Shown: positions 1 through 9,426, numbered from the stretch's first letter. The stretch is 64,000 nucleotides of DNA from Sphingobacterium faecale (GCF_016746095.1 NZ_JAERTY010000002.1:1-64000); one strand, 5' to 3'. Program-made: numbers and translations. The notes: generated by a model not told the origin, from the sequence alone.

Positions 1-3000
1 CTGCGAACGGAGAGAACTGCAGCAGTTTGACCGTAGGTGAGGTGGTTACCTATACGTTTGTGGTCCACAACACCGGTAGTGTTACATTGGGTAATGTTAC
101 TGTTGCCGATAAAACATTTAACGGTTCAGGAACTATAAGTGGATTGAGTACACCAGTGGCTAGTTCGGGCAGCAGTGCTACAGCGCTATTGCCGGGGGGC
201 ACCCTGACCTATACGGCTACGTATACTGTAGAGCAGGGTGACCTTAACCGTGGTAATATCAGTAACCAGGCGGAGGCTACGGGAGTCTTTAACAATGTGA
301 GTTATAAAGACCTTTCGGGTACTGCTCTGGATAATGATAGCCCTACAGCTATCGCTATCTGTCAGAACGGTTCAATTAGCTTAGTAAAAAATCACAATCT
401 GCAAGGAAATTCTAACTGTTATGAATTAACAGCGGGTTCTGAGGTGACTTATAGTTTCGCGGTGACCAATACGGGCAACGTGACTTTGAAAGATATCATT
501 CTGACCGATGCGATGTTAGACGCAGCGATAGTTCAAAACAATAATCCGCTAGCTCCAGGAGAAACACGTAACTACACTGCCGTTTACGTTGTAAAACAGA
601 CTGATGTAGAAGCAGGTTTTATTAGTAATACCGCTACTGTTACATCAAAAACTCTGACCGATCAGGATGTTAGTGACGTGTCAGGAACCGATGCATCGAA
701 TGACAACCCTACTGTAATCTCAATTTGTCGAGATGGAGCAATAGCGATTGTCAAGAGTCATAACCTCCAAGGAGATGGTAATTGCTACGGACTAGAAAAA
801 GGTAGTACGATCGTTTATACATTGCATGTTAGCAATGTAGGAAATACTAGTCTCACGAATGTTGTTGTAAATGATCCACTCGGAGCAGCGGTATATCAGG
901 GAGGGGATAATAACAGCGATGGTAAACTGGATATTAATGAAGTGTGGACTTACCAAGTCGAATATGTTGTGACTCCTGTGGATATTGATAACGGTCAAGT
1001 GGTTAATCAGGCGACTGTGACAGCTATCGATGCCGCGAACAAAAGAGTTAGTGATGTATCGGGTAGTACGGTGTCTTCAAATGAGCCAACGGTAATTTCT
1101 ATCTGTCGTGAGGCTAAAATTAAGCTTGTGAAAACGCATAATCTTGAAAAAGATGGCGATTGTTACGGAGTTAACGTCGGGGATATCGTGACTTATACCT
1201 TTACTGTAACTAATGAAGGTAATGTCACACTGAGCGATATCAATTTAGTGGATGCTATGTTAGGATTAACTGGATTGACGCAAGATGTTAGCCCATTGGC
1301 AGCGGGGAATTCAAGAACCTATATAGCTACTTATAAGGTGACGCAAGCAGATGTCGACGCTGGTTTTATCCGTAATTCGGCGAAGGTGACGGCAGTTGAT
1401 CCTGCTCAGAAAGCCGTTCAGGATATATCGGGCACTAATATCAATAATGATGAGCCAACGATAATAGCGATCTGTCGTGATGCAGGTGTCAGCATCGTGA
1501 AAAGTCACAACTTACAAGGTACGGGAGACTGTCATGCACTCCAGGTAGGCGATAAGATTACCTATACCTTTACGGTTAAAAATACAGGCAATGTATCCTT
1601 GAATGATGTCTCCGTTACCGATTTATTGCCGGGTATCGGCACGATATCAAGTGATGAGGACGGGTCATTACTACCAGGTAAAACACGGGTGTTCAAGGCT
1701 ACCTATAGCGTTACACAGGCCGACATAAACCGTGGGTCGATCACAAATAGAGCAGGTGTGACCGCCAAAACTCCGGAAGGTAACATAACGGGAGCCGTCC
1801 GTGGTATGGTCGTTGCCGATGACGAAGTGATCATCAGCATCTGTCAGACCGGTAAGGTAGCTATCACGAAGACGGTAAACAAGGCAGAGGTATCCAAAGT
1901 AGGAGAAGAGTTGACATATACCATAACCGTAACCAATACGGGTAACATCGATTTAGAAGAGGTCACTGTCGAAGATGTGATGTTAGCGCTTAATGATGTA
2001 ATCGATCTGAAGGTTGGAGAAGTCAAAAACTATCAATTGAAGTATACGGTTACTTACAATGATCTTTTAAAGGCGTCGATAGATAATGTCGCTTCAGCAA
2101 CTTTAAAAACTAAAGAAAAAGTTGTAGATCAAACATCGACCAACGTTAAATTTAAACCAGAGATCGATATTGTCAAGAGTGCGGATAAGAGTGTAATTAC
2201 ATTCTTGGGAGAACTTGTTGAATATACGATCGAGGTGACTAATACAGGAACCGTTGATTTGGTAGGAGTCGTCGTTACCGATCCGATGTTCCCAAGTTTT
2301 ACGGGAGCCGCTGGTAATCTAGCTGTCGGCGAGAGTAAAAAATTCGAACTTACTTATGAGTCGGTTTTGGCCGATATTATTCGAGGAGAGATCAGAAACA
2401 CAGCACATGTCGAAGGTACTGTAGGCGGAGCAATGAAAATGCGCTCTTTCAACCCAGTGACCGGTGTGATAGAGAAGTTGTCTAATGAGGTCTTAGTTAA
2501 AGTGTTGTTTAGCAATGTTCTTGAAGTAACTAAGGATGCTGATAAAACGGAAATCAATAAGGAAGGTGAAGTTATTACCTATACTATTAAAGTAGCGAAT
2601 AGAGGTAACTATGACCTGACAGATGTGGTCGTTAAAGATCCGTTGACGGGAATGATAGAGAGTGTAGGTGATTTGAATGTAGGAAAGGAAAGGACATTTA
2701 CCACAACCTATGCAGCCCAAAGATCCGATTTTGATAAACGTACCATTGTTAATGAGGTGGTTGCTACAGCTAAGGATCTGATAGGTGGACAGGTAGAAGC
2801 GCGTGCGCAGAAAACGGTCAATGTAGCAGCAATGCCATTCTTCATCCCTAATGTGTTTACGCCAAATGATGACGGGACTAATGACACATTTGAGATTTTA
2901 GGAATCGAGGGTTTTGACCGTATAGAGGTTACTATCTTGAATCGCTGGGGCAATGAAGTCTACAGGAATAGTAATTACCGAAACGAATGGACAGGGCACG

Positions 3001-3095
3001 GGCTTAACGAAGGAACATATTTCTATATCGTGAAGACAATCAAAGGAGCTAAGGAAGATCTATATAAAGGTCATGTACTAATCAAAACACGCTAA
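1..3095 (+). CDS. Giant repeat adhesin with type IX secretion C-terminal domain (5' end missing)
   Basis: This is the C-terminal part of a large surface protein. The frame is open to the window edge (first full codon at 3), so the start lies upstream. About eight DUF11/Ig-like beta-sandwich repeats of roughly 90-115 residues follow one another, each with a core like 'VTYTFTVTNTGNVTL' and an 'ATYxVTQADVxxG' strand. The first full repeats are separated by a linker with a conserved Cys pair (IC...VKxHNLQGxxxC, four copies); the last three repeats lack it. The final ~85 residues (NVFTPNDDGTND ... NRWGNEVY ... GTYFYIVK) are the gliding-motility/CHU type-B C-terminal domain that targets proteins to the type IX secretion system. 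The PorP/SprF gene starts 11 bp downstream, the usual partner of such cargo. Role as cell-surface adhesin is inferred from the family. Confidence 0.9.
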   Translation, partial: ANGENCSSLTVGEVVTYTFVVHNTGSVTLGNVTVADKTFNGSGTISGLSTPVASSGSSATALLPGGTLTYTATYTVEQGDLNRGNISNQAEATGVFNNVSYKDLSGTALDNDSPTAIAICQNGSISLVKNHNLQGNSNCYELTAGSEVTYSFAVTNTGNVTLKDIILTDAMLDAAIVQNNNPLAPGETRNYTAVYVVKQTDVEAGFISNTATVTSKTLTDQDVSDVSGTDASNDNPTVISICRDGAIAIVKSHNLQGDGNCYGLEKGSTIVYTLHVSNVGNTSLTNVVVNDPLGAAVYQGGDNNSDGKLDINEVWTYQVEYVVTPVDIDNGQVVNQATVTAIDAANKRVSDVSGSTVSSNEPTVISICREAKIKLVKTHNLEKDGDCYGVNVGDIVTYTFTVTNEGNVTLSDINLVDAMLGLTGLTQDVSPLAAGNSRTYIATYKVTQADVDAGFIRNSAKVTAVDPAQKAVQDISGTNINNDEPTIIAICRDAGVSIVKSHNLQGTGDCHALQVGDKITYTFTVKNTGNVSLNDVSVTDLLPGIGTISSDEDGSLLPGKTRVFKATYSVTQADINRGSITNRAGVTAKTPEGNITGAVRGMVVADDEVIISICQTGKVAITKTVNKAEVSKVGEELTYTITVTNTGNIDLEEVTVEDVMLALNDVIDLKVGEVKNYQLKYTVTYNDLLKASIDNVASATLKTKEKVVDQTSTNVKFKPEIDIVKSADKSVITFLGELVEYTIEVTNTGTVDLVGVVVTDPMFPSFTGAAGNLAVGESKKFELTYESVLADIIRGEIRNTAHVEGTVGGAMKMRSFNPVTGVIEKLSNEVLVKVLFSNVLEVTKDADKTEINKEGEVITYTIKVANRGNYDLTDVVVKDPLTGMIESVGDLNVGKERTFTTTYAAQRSDFDKRTIVNEVVATAKDLIGGQVEARAQKTVNVAAMPFFIPNVFTPNDDGTNDTFEILGIEGFDRIEVTILNRWGNEVYRNSNYRNEWTGHGLNEGTYFYIVKTIKGAKEDLYKGHVLIKTR

Positions 3096-3106
3096 AGCAT
3101 AAGGTC

Positions 3107-4126
3107 ATGAACAAGAATAATAGGAAGAAAAGACTGATGCTGTTACTGATGGGCGTAACCTGTTTTTTAACAACACAAGCACAGCAGAACATACAATTTA
3201 CGCAATATATATTCAACTCGTTGAGTGTAAATCCGGCCTATGCAGGATACAAAGAAGAGTGGTTTGCACAGATCGGTCTGAGAAGTCAATGGACGGGCTG
3301 GGATGGCGCTCCAAAAACCGGTAGTATTTCTATTGATGGGGTCTTAGATCCCATCAGTAGAAGACACGGTGTCGGGTTACAGGTAACGATGGATGGGCTA
3401 GGAGCACAGTCTGCGACATCCGTATATGCCAATTATGCGTTACGTTTACAACTTGATCCCGAAGACACCAAGCGACTCAGTCTGGGTATTGCCGCGGGGG
3501 TTACCCAATATGGATTGGACGGAGCAAAGCTTGATCCTGTTACTAGAAAGGATCAAGTACTTCCGGATGGAAAGCTTTCAACATGGGTACCCGATGTAAG
3601 ATTGGGTGCATACTACGCGACTCCAAAAATATATGCAGGGGTAGCGGTACATGATCTGTTCTCCAATTCTATAGACAATGAAGATTTTGTATTCAATCAG
3701 AATTCGCTAGAAAGTCTTTATAAGAATGTTAGTCTTTACGTTATTGCGGGTGGTCTGATTTCCTTGGAAGAGGGCTTACATTTACGGCCAAGTCTTTTGG
3801 TAAAGGATGATTTTAAAGGGCCGACATCTCTAGATGCTAACGCCATGTTCATATTTAATAGCAAATTCTGGATTGGCGGAGGATATCGGACCCGTGCTAA
3901 AATCTTCGATAGAAAGTATTATGACAATTCACCAGCTAAGTTAAGTTCGCTCAACTCGGTACAGGGAATAGCACAATTCTATGTGACCCCCAAATTTAGG
4001 GTAGGATACTCGTATGATATCATGTTGAATAGAATGCAAGGATTACAAAGTGGTACACATGAAGTGACTTTGGGCATTACATTCGATCGCGCGCTGAAAC
4101 AGATTTTAAGTCCAAGGTTCTTTTAA
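3107..4126 (+). CDS. PorP/SprF-family type IX secretion outer-membrane protein
   Basis: 339 residues with a Sec signal peptide (cleavage near TTQA-QQN) followed by the family hallmark 'FTQYIFNSLSVNPAYAGY' and a beta-rich body ending in Phe-Phe, as expected for an outer-membrane barrel. PorP/SprF proteins sit in the outer membrane. F. johnsoniae SprF is needed for secretion and surface attachment of the adhesin SprB, whose C-terminal domain is of the same type-B class. The gene lies 11 bp after the adhesin and 11 bp before the OmpA-family gene, so the three are almost certainly co-transcribed. It is most likely a dedicated partner of the upstream adhesin rather than the core PorP of the machine; this is inference from adjacency. 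Confidence 0.9.
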   Translation: MNKNNRKKRLMLLLMGVTCFLTTQAQQNIQFTQYIFNSLSVNPAYAGYKEEWFAQIGLRSQWTGWDGAPKTGSISIDGVLDPISRRHGVGLQVTMDGLGAQSATSVYANYALRLQLDPEDTKRLSLGIAAGVTQYGLDGAKLDPVTRKDQVLPDGKLSTWVPDVRLGAYYATPKIYAGVAVHDLFSNSIDNEDFVFNQNSLESLYKNVSLYVIAGGLISLEEGLHLRPSLLVKDDFKGPTSLDANAMFIFNSKFWIGGGYRTRAKIFDRKYYDNSPAKLSSLNSVQGIAQFYVTPKFRVGYSYDIMLNRMQGLQSGTHEVTLGITFDRALKQILSPRFF

Positions 4127-4137
4127 AACTTAATAAG

Positions 4138-6081
4138 ATGAAGTATAACCGCATATTTTTAAGTCATTATCTGGTCTTAGCACTAATGCTCTTTGGACCG
4201 AAACTGTATGCGCAGGAACAGCGTAGTGTACAGGAAAAAGCTGATTTACTCTTTGATAAATATGAATATTATAATGCAGCCAAGCTATATAGTAAACTTA
4301 GCGAGTCAAAGAAAATCAAAACTAGAAATTTAGAACGTCTAGCAGAAAGCTATGCTTATATTAACAATTACGACTTGGCAGAAAATTGGTATGCACGTGC
4401 TGTGCAACGATCTGACTACGCGAAGAGATCGCTCTTAGTTTATGCGACCGTCTTGAAAGAAAATGGCAAATATGCCGAGGCAAAGGCGATGTATAAGAGA
4501 TATACCGACGAACAAGGCGACGACGATTTTGTCAAGCTGGCATTACAGGGAGCTGACTCCGCCATACGTTGGATAGCTAACCCAAAAAAAGTTGATATCC
4601 TACCTTTTACCGGCGTAAATGGTCCGCTTTCTGAGTTTGCGATGATGTCCATAGAAAATAAGCTTTACTATGTAGGGGAGACAAAAGATGCTACTGTAGC
4701 CAAATCGGGTATGACCGGAGAGTCTTTTCTCCGACTTTTTTCAAGAGATAGCAACAGCTCAGGAAAAGGGAGCATAGCGACGGATGGTAATATCAATCAG
4801 GCGAAGTACCATGTGGGACCGATCGCCAGTAATAAGTCTGGAAATAGACTATATGTGACCCGGACTAATCCTAGTAAAGAGGTGCAAAAGTATCGTAAAG
4901 AGGGACGGAAGTGGTCGCGGGCTACGCTGGAGCTTATGATCTATGATAAGGAGGGGGATGGGTGGAAAGAAACAGCCTTTCCTTTCAATAACGTAAAAGA
5001 ATATTCGTTAGGTCATGCGGCATGGAGCGAAGATGAAAATAGATTATATTTTGCTTCAGATATGCCTGGTGGTAAAGGTGGTGTTGATATTTGGTTTTGT
5101 GAGCTTCGGAGCGATGGTACTTGGGCAAATCCTGTAAATGTCGGAGCAGAGGTAAATAGCCCGTACGACGAAATGTTTCCGATGGTATTTGGGAGTAAGC
5201 TTTATTTTTCCAGCAATGGTAAACCGGGGATGGGAGGTTTGGATATATTCGAAGCGATCTTAAAAGGAGGAAAAGCTATAAAGGTGAAAAATATGGGATT
5301 TCCCATCAATAGTGCTTCGGATGATTTCGCTTACTTCGTACAGGATGACGATGATAAGGCTCAAAAAGGCTTCCTATCATCCAATAGAACAGGCGGTCTA
5401 GGGGGAGATGATATCTACACCTACGCGACCAAGAAGCCGGTGTTTAAGATAGTTATAGAGGGGAAAACTTTTAATAAAAAGTCGAAAAAGCTATTAGCAG
5501 AGACTAATGTGACACTATACGGTGCTAAGCGGAACCTAGTGGCCAAAACTCAAAGCAATGGAAGTGCTGAATTTACATTTGATGCCGATAACAATGCGAC
5601 ATACAAGATTTTAGCCGAACGCTCAGGATTTCATGCCGACTCTATTGATATATTGACTACAATACCGACAAAAGATACCATATATCAGGTTGCTTTGTAT
5701 TTAGAACCTGTAATGGAGGTCGGTCATAAATTCGTACTTGAAGATATATATTATGATTTTGATAAATACAATATTCGCAAAGATGCGGCAGTAATATTAG
5801 ATCAGTTGGTCAGAACATTGCGTGACAATCCTACCTTGCGGATCGAATTGTCGAGCCATACAGATAGCAGAGGGTCACATCGCTATAATGATGTTTTATC
5901 CCAGAGGAGGGCAGAAAGCGCGGTGGCTTATATCGTATCTAGAGGAATAGAACGTGATCGACTTGTAGCAAAAGGTTATGGCGAACGGCGCTTGGTCAAC
6001 CGTTGTGCTGATGGTGTGAAATGTTCTCCCACTGAGCATCAGGCAAATCGGCGGACGGAGGTCGAAATACTGTCTTATTAG
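4138..6081 (+). CDS. PorE-like TPR / PD40 propeller / OmpA envelope protein
   Basis: 647 residues. After a signal peptide (cleavage near LYAQ-EQ) come TPR-like helices (about 30-140), a WD40-like PD40 propeller (about 150-420; motifs such as YFSSNGKPGMGGLDIF and FLSSNRTGGLGGDDIY), a carboxypeptidase-regulatory-like fold (about 435-520) and an OmpA peptidoglycan-binding domain (about 535-647; LSSHTDSRGSHRYND, LSQRRAESAV, NRRTEVEI). This order matches P. gingivalis PorE, a type IX secretion component that anchors the machine to peptidoglycan. No lipobox Cys follows the signal peptide here. It is the third gene of the adhesin-PorP operon. Such trios are common in Bacteroidota, so this may be an operon-specific paralogue rather than the core PorE. 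Confidence 0.88.
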   Translation: MKYNRIFLSHYLVLALMLFGPKLYAQEQRSVQEKADLLFDKYEYYNAAKLYSKLSESKKIKTRNLERLAESYAYINNYDLAENWYARAVQRSDYAKRSLLVYATVLKENGKYAEAKAMYKRYTDEQGDDDFVKLALQGADSAIRWIANPKKVDILPFTGVNGPLSEFAMMSIENKLYYVGETKDATVAKSGMTGESFLRLFSRDSNSSGKGSIATDGNINQAKYHVGPIASNKSGNRLYVTRTNPSKEVQKYRKEGRKWSRATLELMIYDKEGDGWKETAFPFNNVKEYSLGHAAWSEDENRLYFASDMPGGKGGVDIWFCELRSDGTWANPVNVGAEVNSPYDEMFPMVFGSKLYFSSNGKPGMGGLDIFEAILKGGKAIKVKNMGFPINSASDDFAYFVQDDDDKAQKGFLSSNRTGGLGGDDIYTYATKKPVFKIVIEGKTFNKKSKKLLAETNVTLYGAKRNLVAKTQSNGSAEFTFDADNNATYKILAERSGFHADSIDILTTIPTKDTIYQVALYLEPVMEVGHKFVLEDIYYDFDKYNIRKDAAVILDQLVRTLRDNPTLRIELSSHTDSRGSHRYNDVLSQRRAESAVAYIVSRGIERDRLVAKGYGERRLVNRCADGVKCSPTEHQANRRTEVEILSY

Positions 6082-6101
6082 TCATTACCATCGGGCAATA
6101 T

Positions 6102-6123
6102 ATACCCATTTTTAGGTATTTTT
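6102..6123 (+). terminator. Weak possible terminator after the PorE-like gene
   Basis: A 5-bp stem (ATACC at 6102-6106, GGTAT at 6115-6119) runs into five T residues. It is weak and lies 20 bp after the OmpA-family stop codon. Confidence 0.3.
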
Positions 6124-6179
6124 AGCAAAAGTAGTGGTTTTTGTAGATGCATAACTACAAAATAGTAGCTACTTTTGCT
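6124..6179. promoter_or_regulatory. Nested inverted repeat overlapping a -7 box
   Basis: Perfect 11-bp outer arms (AGCAAAAGTAG at 6124-6134, CTACTTTTGCT at 6169-6179) enclose perfect 8-bp inner arms (TTTTGTAG at 6139-6146, CTACAAAA at 6155-6162). The right outer arm contains TACTTTTG (6170-6177), a match to the Bacteroidota -7 box, placed to drive the TPR-HTH gene. The structure could be an operator or a cruciform-forming terminator; the sequence alone cannot decide. Confidence 0.55.
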
Positions 6180-6232
6180 GATGTCATTTTCCTTTGAGTT
6201 ATTTGTCCTGTAAATCAATTACCGGACTAAAA

Positions 6233-7873
6233 GTGAAATTGTTATATTCTCTCTGGACTAGTGTTTTTCTATTTTGCTTCTTTTGTGGAGAAGCGAAAGG
6301 AGGGCAGAATCCTTATGAAGAATTAAGAGCCTTAAAAAGTGAGTTCATAGGATTTAAGGCGCGCTCTATCTTAAGTTTGGATTTCGAATTAAATGAAGTG
6401 GATTCTGTCCTTAAGAATATAGAGTTTATACATAAGCTCGCCAAGGAAAGAAATGATAAGAGCATCACCTGTATTTATTTCGAAACATTAGGGCATTATT
6501 TTTCTCTTCGCTACGATCGCGTCAATGGGCTGTCAACAGCAAACCATGAGAAGGCGGTTCAATTTGCCGAAGAAAACTCTTTGGTTCAACAACTATTTCG
6601 TCAGAACTTTAGCTTTGGAAATTACTACTACACCTATTTTAGATACGCAGATGCTTATCGCTATTTTAGACAGTGCCTTTCGATTCTAGAAAAGCTTGAT
6701 GAAGATAAGATAGCAAATGTATGGCAGTATTACCTTACATTATCGCGTTACTTTTTTGATATCGAGGAATACGATATGTCTTCACAATTGCTTGAAAAGA
6801 CACTTTCTTATAACAATAAATTAGCTCCAAGGGAGTTGTTTAATGTTATTAACACCTTAGGTCTTATTGCCTTAAATACAGGGAAAAAAGACGAAGCTCT
6901 GAATTATTTTAAAAAGGTATTGACAAAGTCTAATGCAGTATTAGATTCGGCATGGATGGGCATAGCTTACGGAAATATGGGAAATGTGTATGCCCAAAAT
7001 CATGATCTTAATAAGGCACTGGAGTATTTTGAGCTTGATTATATCTATAACTCCAAGCCTTCAGGTGATATGATATCAGCGTTGCTGACTTTGAAGAGAA
7101 TAGCAGAGATACAGTTCCAGCAAGGAAAATTAAGGGAAGCACTAGCGAATATTGATATCTATCTCCGTAAGATGGAGAAAAAACCTATTCGCTATGAGGG
7201 CTTGGTCCAGGCATACGACTTAAAAGCCAGGTTGTTGGATACATTAGCTATTGAAGAAGGACAGTTATTGACCTTAAAAGAAGCAACTAAATACAACAGA
7301 TTGCTATCCACATTTCATAGTAATTCTTCCATTGAAATGGCAAAATTACAGGATGAAAAGGCTCATTTTGATCAGTATTATAGCGAGTCTAAAAAGTATA
7401 AGCGATTGAGTCTTTTGCTGATGATGACATTGGGTATTGCAGTAACAGTTATTTGTATTATAGTATATAAGAAAAATAAACGTGGATCACAGAAATTGGG
7501 AGTAGTAAAGGTGGAAGACGAAGAGGAGTACTGCCCTTTGGTGATATTAAGTGATAAGCGTTTTCATAGCGATGATGCGGGTAAGCAAGTTAGGATAAGC
7601 TTGGAACTTAGACAACTATTGGGAAGCAATCTGATGAATAACCGTAATTGGGAAAAATTTAAGGTCGCTTATCTAAATAGTTTTCCTTGTTTCTTTAGTG
7701 ATATGATCAATAAGTATCCGGAGCTGACGGATGCTGATTTGCGCCTGCTAGCGCTGATCAATCTCAATCTTTCTAATAAAGAGGTTGCGGATAAACTTTC
7801 CGTATCTTTAGAAGGCATAAAAAAGGCTAAGCAACGCCTTAAGAAAAAACTGAACGAACATATCTATCTGTAA
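6233..7873 (+). CDS. TPR sensor/regulator with one membrane segment and C-terminal HTH
   Basis: Begins with a hydrophobic export signal (KLLYSLWTSVFLFCFFC), then several TPR repeats (N-terminal ~370 residues, e.g. KDEALNYFKKVL and NKALEYFELDY), a single transmembrane helix (SLLLMMTLGIAVTVICIIV, about residue 395-415) and a cytoplasmic tail ending in a LuxR-like helix-turn-helix (LTDADLRLLALINLNLSNKEVADKLSVS). This is the Bacteroidota 'TPR plus HTH' membrane regulator type. The frame opens with TTG at 6194, but GTG at 6233 gives a standard signal peptide (MKLLYSLW...), so I prefer GTG. Its target is unknown; adjacency to the adhesin operon is suggestive only. It sits behind a nested inverted repeat. 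Confidence 0.8.
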   Translation: MKLLYSLWTSVFLFCFFCGEAKGGQNPYEELRALKSEFIGFKARSILSLDFELNEVDSVLKNIEFIHKLAKERNDKSITCIYFETLGHYFSLRYDRVNGLSTANHEKAVQFAEENSLVQQLFRQNFSFGNYYYTYFRYADAYRYFRQCLSILEKLDEDKIANVWQYYLTLSRYFFDIEEYDMSSQLLEKTLSYNNKLAPRELFNVINTLGLIALNTGKKDEALNYFKKVLTKSNAVLDSAWMGIAYGNMGNVYAQNHDLNKALEYFELDYIYNSKPSGDMISALLTLKRIAEIQFQQGKLREALANIDIYLRKMEKKPIRYEGLVQAYDLKARLLDTLAIEEGQLLTLKEATKYNRLLSTFHSNSSIEMAKLQDEKAHFDQYYSESKKYKRLSLLLMMTLGIAVTVICIIVYKKNKRGSQKLGVVKVEDEEEYCPLVILSDKRFHSDDAGKQVRISLELRQLLGSNLMNNRNWEKFKVAYLNSFPCFFSDMINKYPELTDADLRLLALINLNLSNKEVADKLSVSLEGIKKAKQRLKKKLNEHIYL

Positions 7874-7874
7874 C

Positions 7875-7893
7875 TAGACAATAGCTTTGTCTA
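7875..7893. repeat. Short hairpin after the TPR-HTH gene
   Basis: TAGACAA (7875-7881) and TTGTCTA (7887-7893) form a perfect 7-bp stem with a 5-nt loop immediately after the stop codon. No clear T-run follows, so it is only a possible terminator. Confidence 0.35.
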
Positions 7894-7916
7894 CCCATTA
7901 TATTTGCCTAATTTCG
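7886..7916 (+). promoter_or_regulatory. Putative promoter of the WD40 gene
   Basis: TTTG at 7886-7889, a 19-nt spacer and TAATTTCG at 7909-7916 resemble the Bacteroidota TTG-N19/21-TAnnTTTG promoter. A second exact -7 match, TATATTTG, lies at 7899-7906. The ATG is at 7941. Confidence 0.45.
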
Positions 7917-7940
7917 TGATAGGATGATTATTTATTCGAT

Positions 7941-8837
7941 ATGACGGAAATTAGCTTACACGGTACATTAACAGGGCATCAAAATCCTATTTATACTTTA
8001 GAGGTCGATATAGACAAACACTTGTTATATTCGGCGGGAAATGACAAGGGAATTGTAGAATGGGATCTTATGCAGCTGAAATTCCAACGAATACTCTGTG
8101 CAGTTCCTGCGTCTGTATATTTTCTTAAAATTATTCCGGGTACCGATTGGATTGCTGCTGGTATGCGTAATGGTGAACTCTTTATTATTCAACGTACAAA
8201 TCCTCGTTTGGTAGCTAAGTTAAATGTAGAAAAGGGAGCTATCTTCAATATTAAAATATTGACATCCAAAAATGAAATTATTGCTATTGGGGAAGAAGGA
8301 AGGGCCTATGTTTGGAGTTTAGATACTTTCCAATTACTTTATACTTTTCAAGTGTCGAAGGAAACAATACGTACGATGGAGGTGTCGGGAGATCAAAAGA
8401 CAGTGGTTTTTGGAGATAAGGGCGGTATGGTATATATACATGATGCTCAAGATTTCCATCGGATTGCGGAGAGCAAAACTCATGAGATGGCAATCTCAAG
8501 TATGTTACTGGATGATGGATATCTTTACACCGGAGGACGTGATGCGCGTATGTATAAATTATCTTTTCCATCGCTACAAAAGGAAAATGAATTAACCCCT
8601 CATTTCTTTACGGTATATGGTATAGCGCCGTTATTGGATAAATTAGTCACGGTCAGTAGAGATAAAACCATTAAAATATGGGATAGAGATTTTCGGCTTT
8701 TAAAGAATATCTCCCGGGACAAAGGAATCGACTCTCACCAACTTTCCATTAATAGTCTGATCTATGACCATGTTGCTCGTCTGTTGTGTACTGCTGGTGA
8801 TGACAAACAGATTAAAGTCTGGGCAGTGGAGGTTTGA
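7941..8837 (+). CDS. WD40 beta-propeller protein
   Basis: 298 residues made almost entirely of WD40 repeats (e.g. HQNPIYTLEVDIDKHLLYSAGNDKGIVEWDL near the start in two blades, VTVSRDKTIKIWD, LCTAGDDKQIKVWAVE at the end), enough for one seven-bladed propeller. No signal peptide or membrane segment is seen, so it is probably a cytoplasmic interaction platform. WD40-only proteins of this length are common in Bacteroidota and have no assigned function. It has its own putative promoter and converges on msrC. Confidence 0.85.
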   Translation: MTEISLHGTLTGHQNPIYTLEVDIDKHLLYSAGNDKGIVEWDLMQLKFQRILCAVPASVYFLKIIPGTDWIAAGMRNGELFIIQRTNPRLVAKLNVEKGAIFNIKILTSKNEIIAIGEEGRAYVWSLDTFQLLYTFQVSKETIRTMEVSGDQKTVVFGDKGGMVYIHDAQDFHRIAESKTHEMAISSMLLDDGYLYTGGRDARMYKLSFPSLQKENELTPHFFTVYGIAPLLDKLVTVSRDKTIKIWDRDFRLLKNISRDKGIDSHQLSINSLIYDHVARLLCTAGDDKQIKVWAVEV

Positions 8838-8872
8838 AGGAATCCGTTCACTCGATCGCAGGATAACTCCAA

Positions 8873-9352
8873 TTAAAAATTGGGGCAAGCAAGATTAATT
8901 ATCTCTGTTAAATATCTTTCATCTATTTGGTCAAAGGTGTCTAATTGATCGCTGTCTACATCCAACACGGCGACTACCTCTCCGTTCTTGATCACAGGAA
9001 GGACTATTTCTGATTTAGAAAGTGAACTACAGGCTATATGGCCTGGAAACTCTTCTACATTGGGGACAATCAGGGATTCTTTTTGCGCCCAAGCAGTCCC
9101 ACAAACTCCTTTGTTGAATGCTATCCTAGTACAGGCTACAGGGCCTTGGAAGGGACCTAAAACAAGCTGATTACCCTTTACAAAGTAAAAGCCAACCCAG
9201 AAAAATTTGAACTGTTCTTTTAGTGCTGCAGTAATGTTTGCTAGATTAGCTATCCTATCCGATTCTCCGATTAGTAATCCTTGGATCTGCGGAATTAGAC
9301 TTTTATACTGTTCTTCTTTATTGCCGTTGTTTATTGTAAGATCTTCTGCCAT
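8873..9352 (-). CDS. msrC: Free methionine-(R)-sulfoxide reductase (GAF domain)
   Basis: 159 residues forming one GAF domain. Reduces free L-methionine-(R)-sulfoxide in the cytoplasm using thioredoxin. Three cysteines occur at 74, 84 and 108 (ACTRIAFNKGVCGTAW and HIACSS), with the same spacing as the catalytic and resolving cysteines 84, 94 and 118 of E. coli fRMsr. The YF/WVGFY strand and the DVDSDQLDTFDQID segment are also typical. It lies 74 bp downstream of sprA on the same strand, behind a pair of overlapping inverted repeats, so it could be read through from sprA or transcribed separately. Confidence 0.92.
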   Translation of the reverse strand: MAEDLTINNGNKEEQYKSLIPQIQGLLIGESDRIANLANITAALKEQFKFFWVGFYFVKGNQLVLGPFQGPVACTRIAFNKGVCGTAWAQKESLIVPNVEEFPGHIACSSLSKSEIVLPVIKNGEVVAVLDVDSDQLDTFDQIDERYLTEIINLACPNF

Positions 9353-9371
9353 TTTTTATAGGTATTGAGTT

Positions 9372-9406
9372 AACGAGTTATCTAGTTCACTCGTTAACTA
9401 GATAAC
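9372..9406. repeat. Two mutually exclusive inverted repeats between sprA and msrC
   Basis: GTTATCTAGTT (9377-9387) pairs perfectly with AACTAGATAAC (9396-9406). AACGAG (9372-9377) also pairs perfectly with CTCGTT (9390-9395). The second stem uses the loop of the first, so the two hairpins cannot form together. No T-run follows on the minus strand. A further GTTAAC copy lies at 9417-9422. Confidence 0.6.
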
Positions 9407-9426
9407 TTGTTCATTTGTTAACTTTC

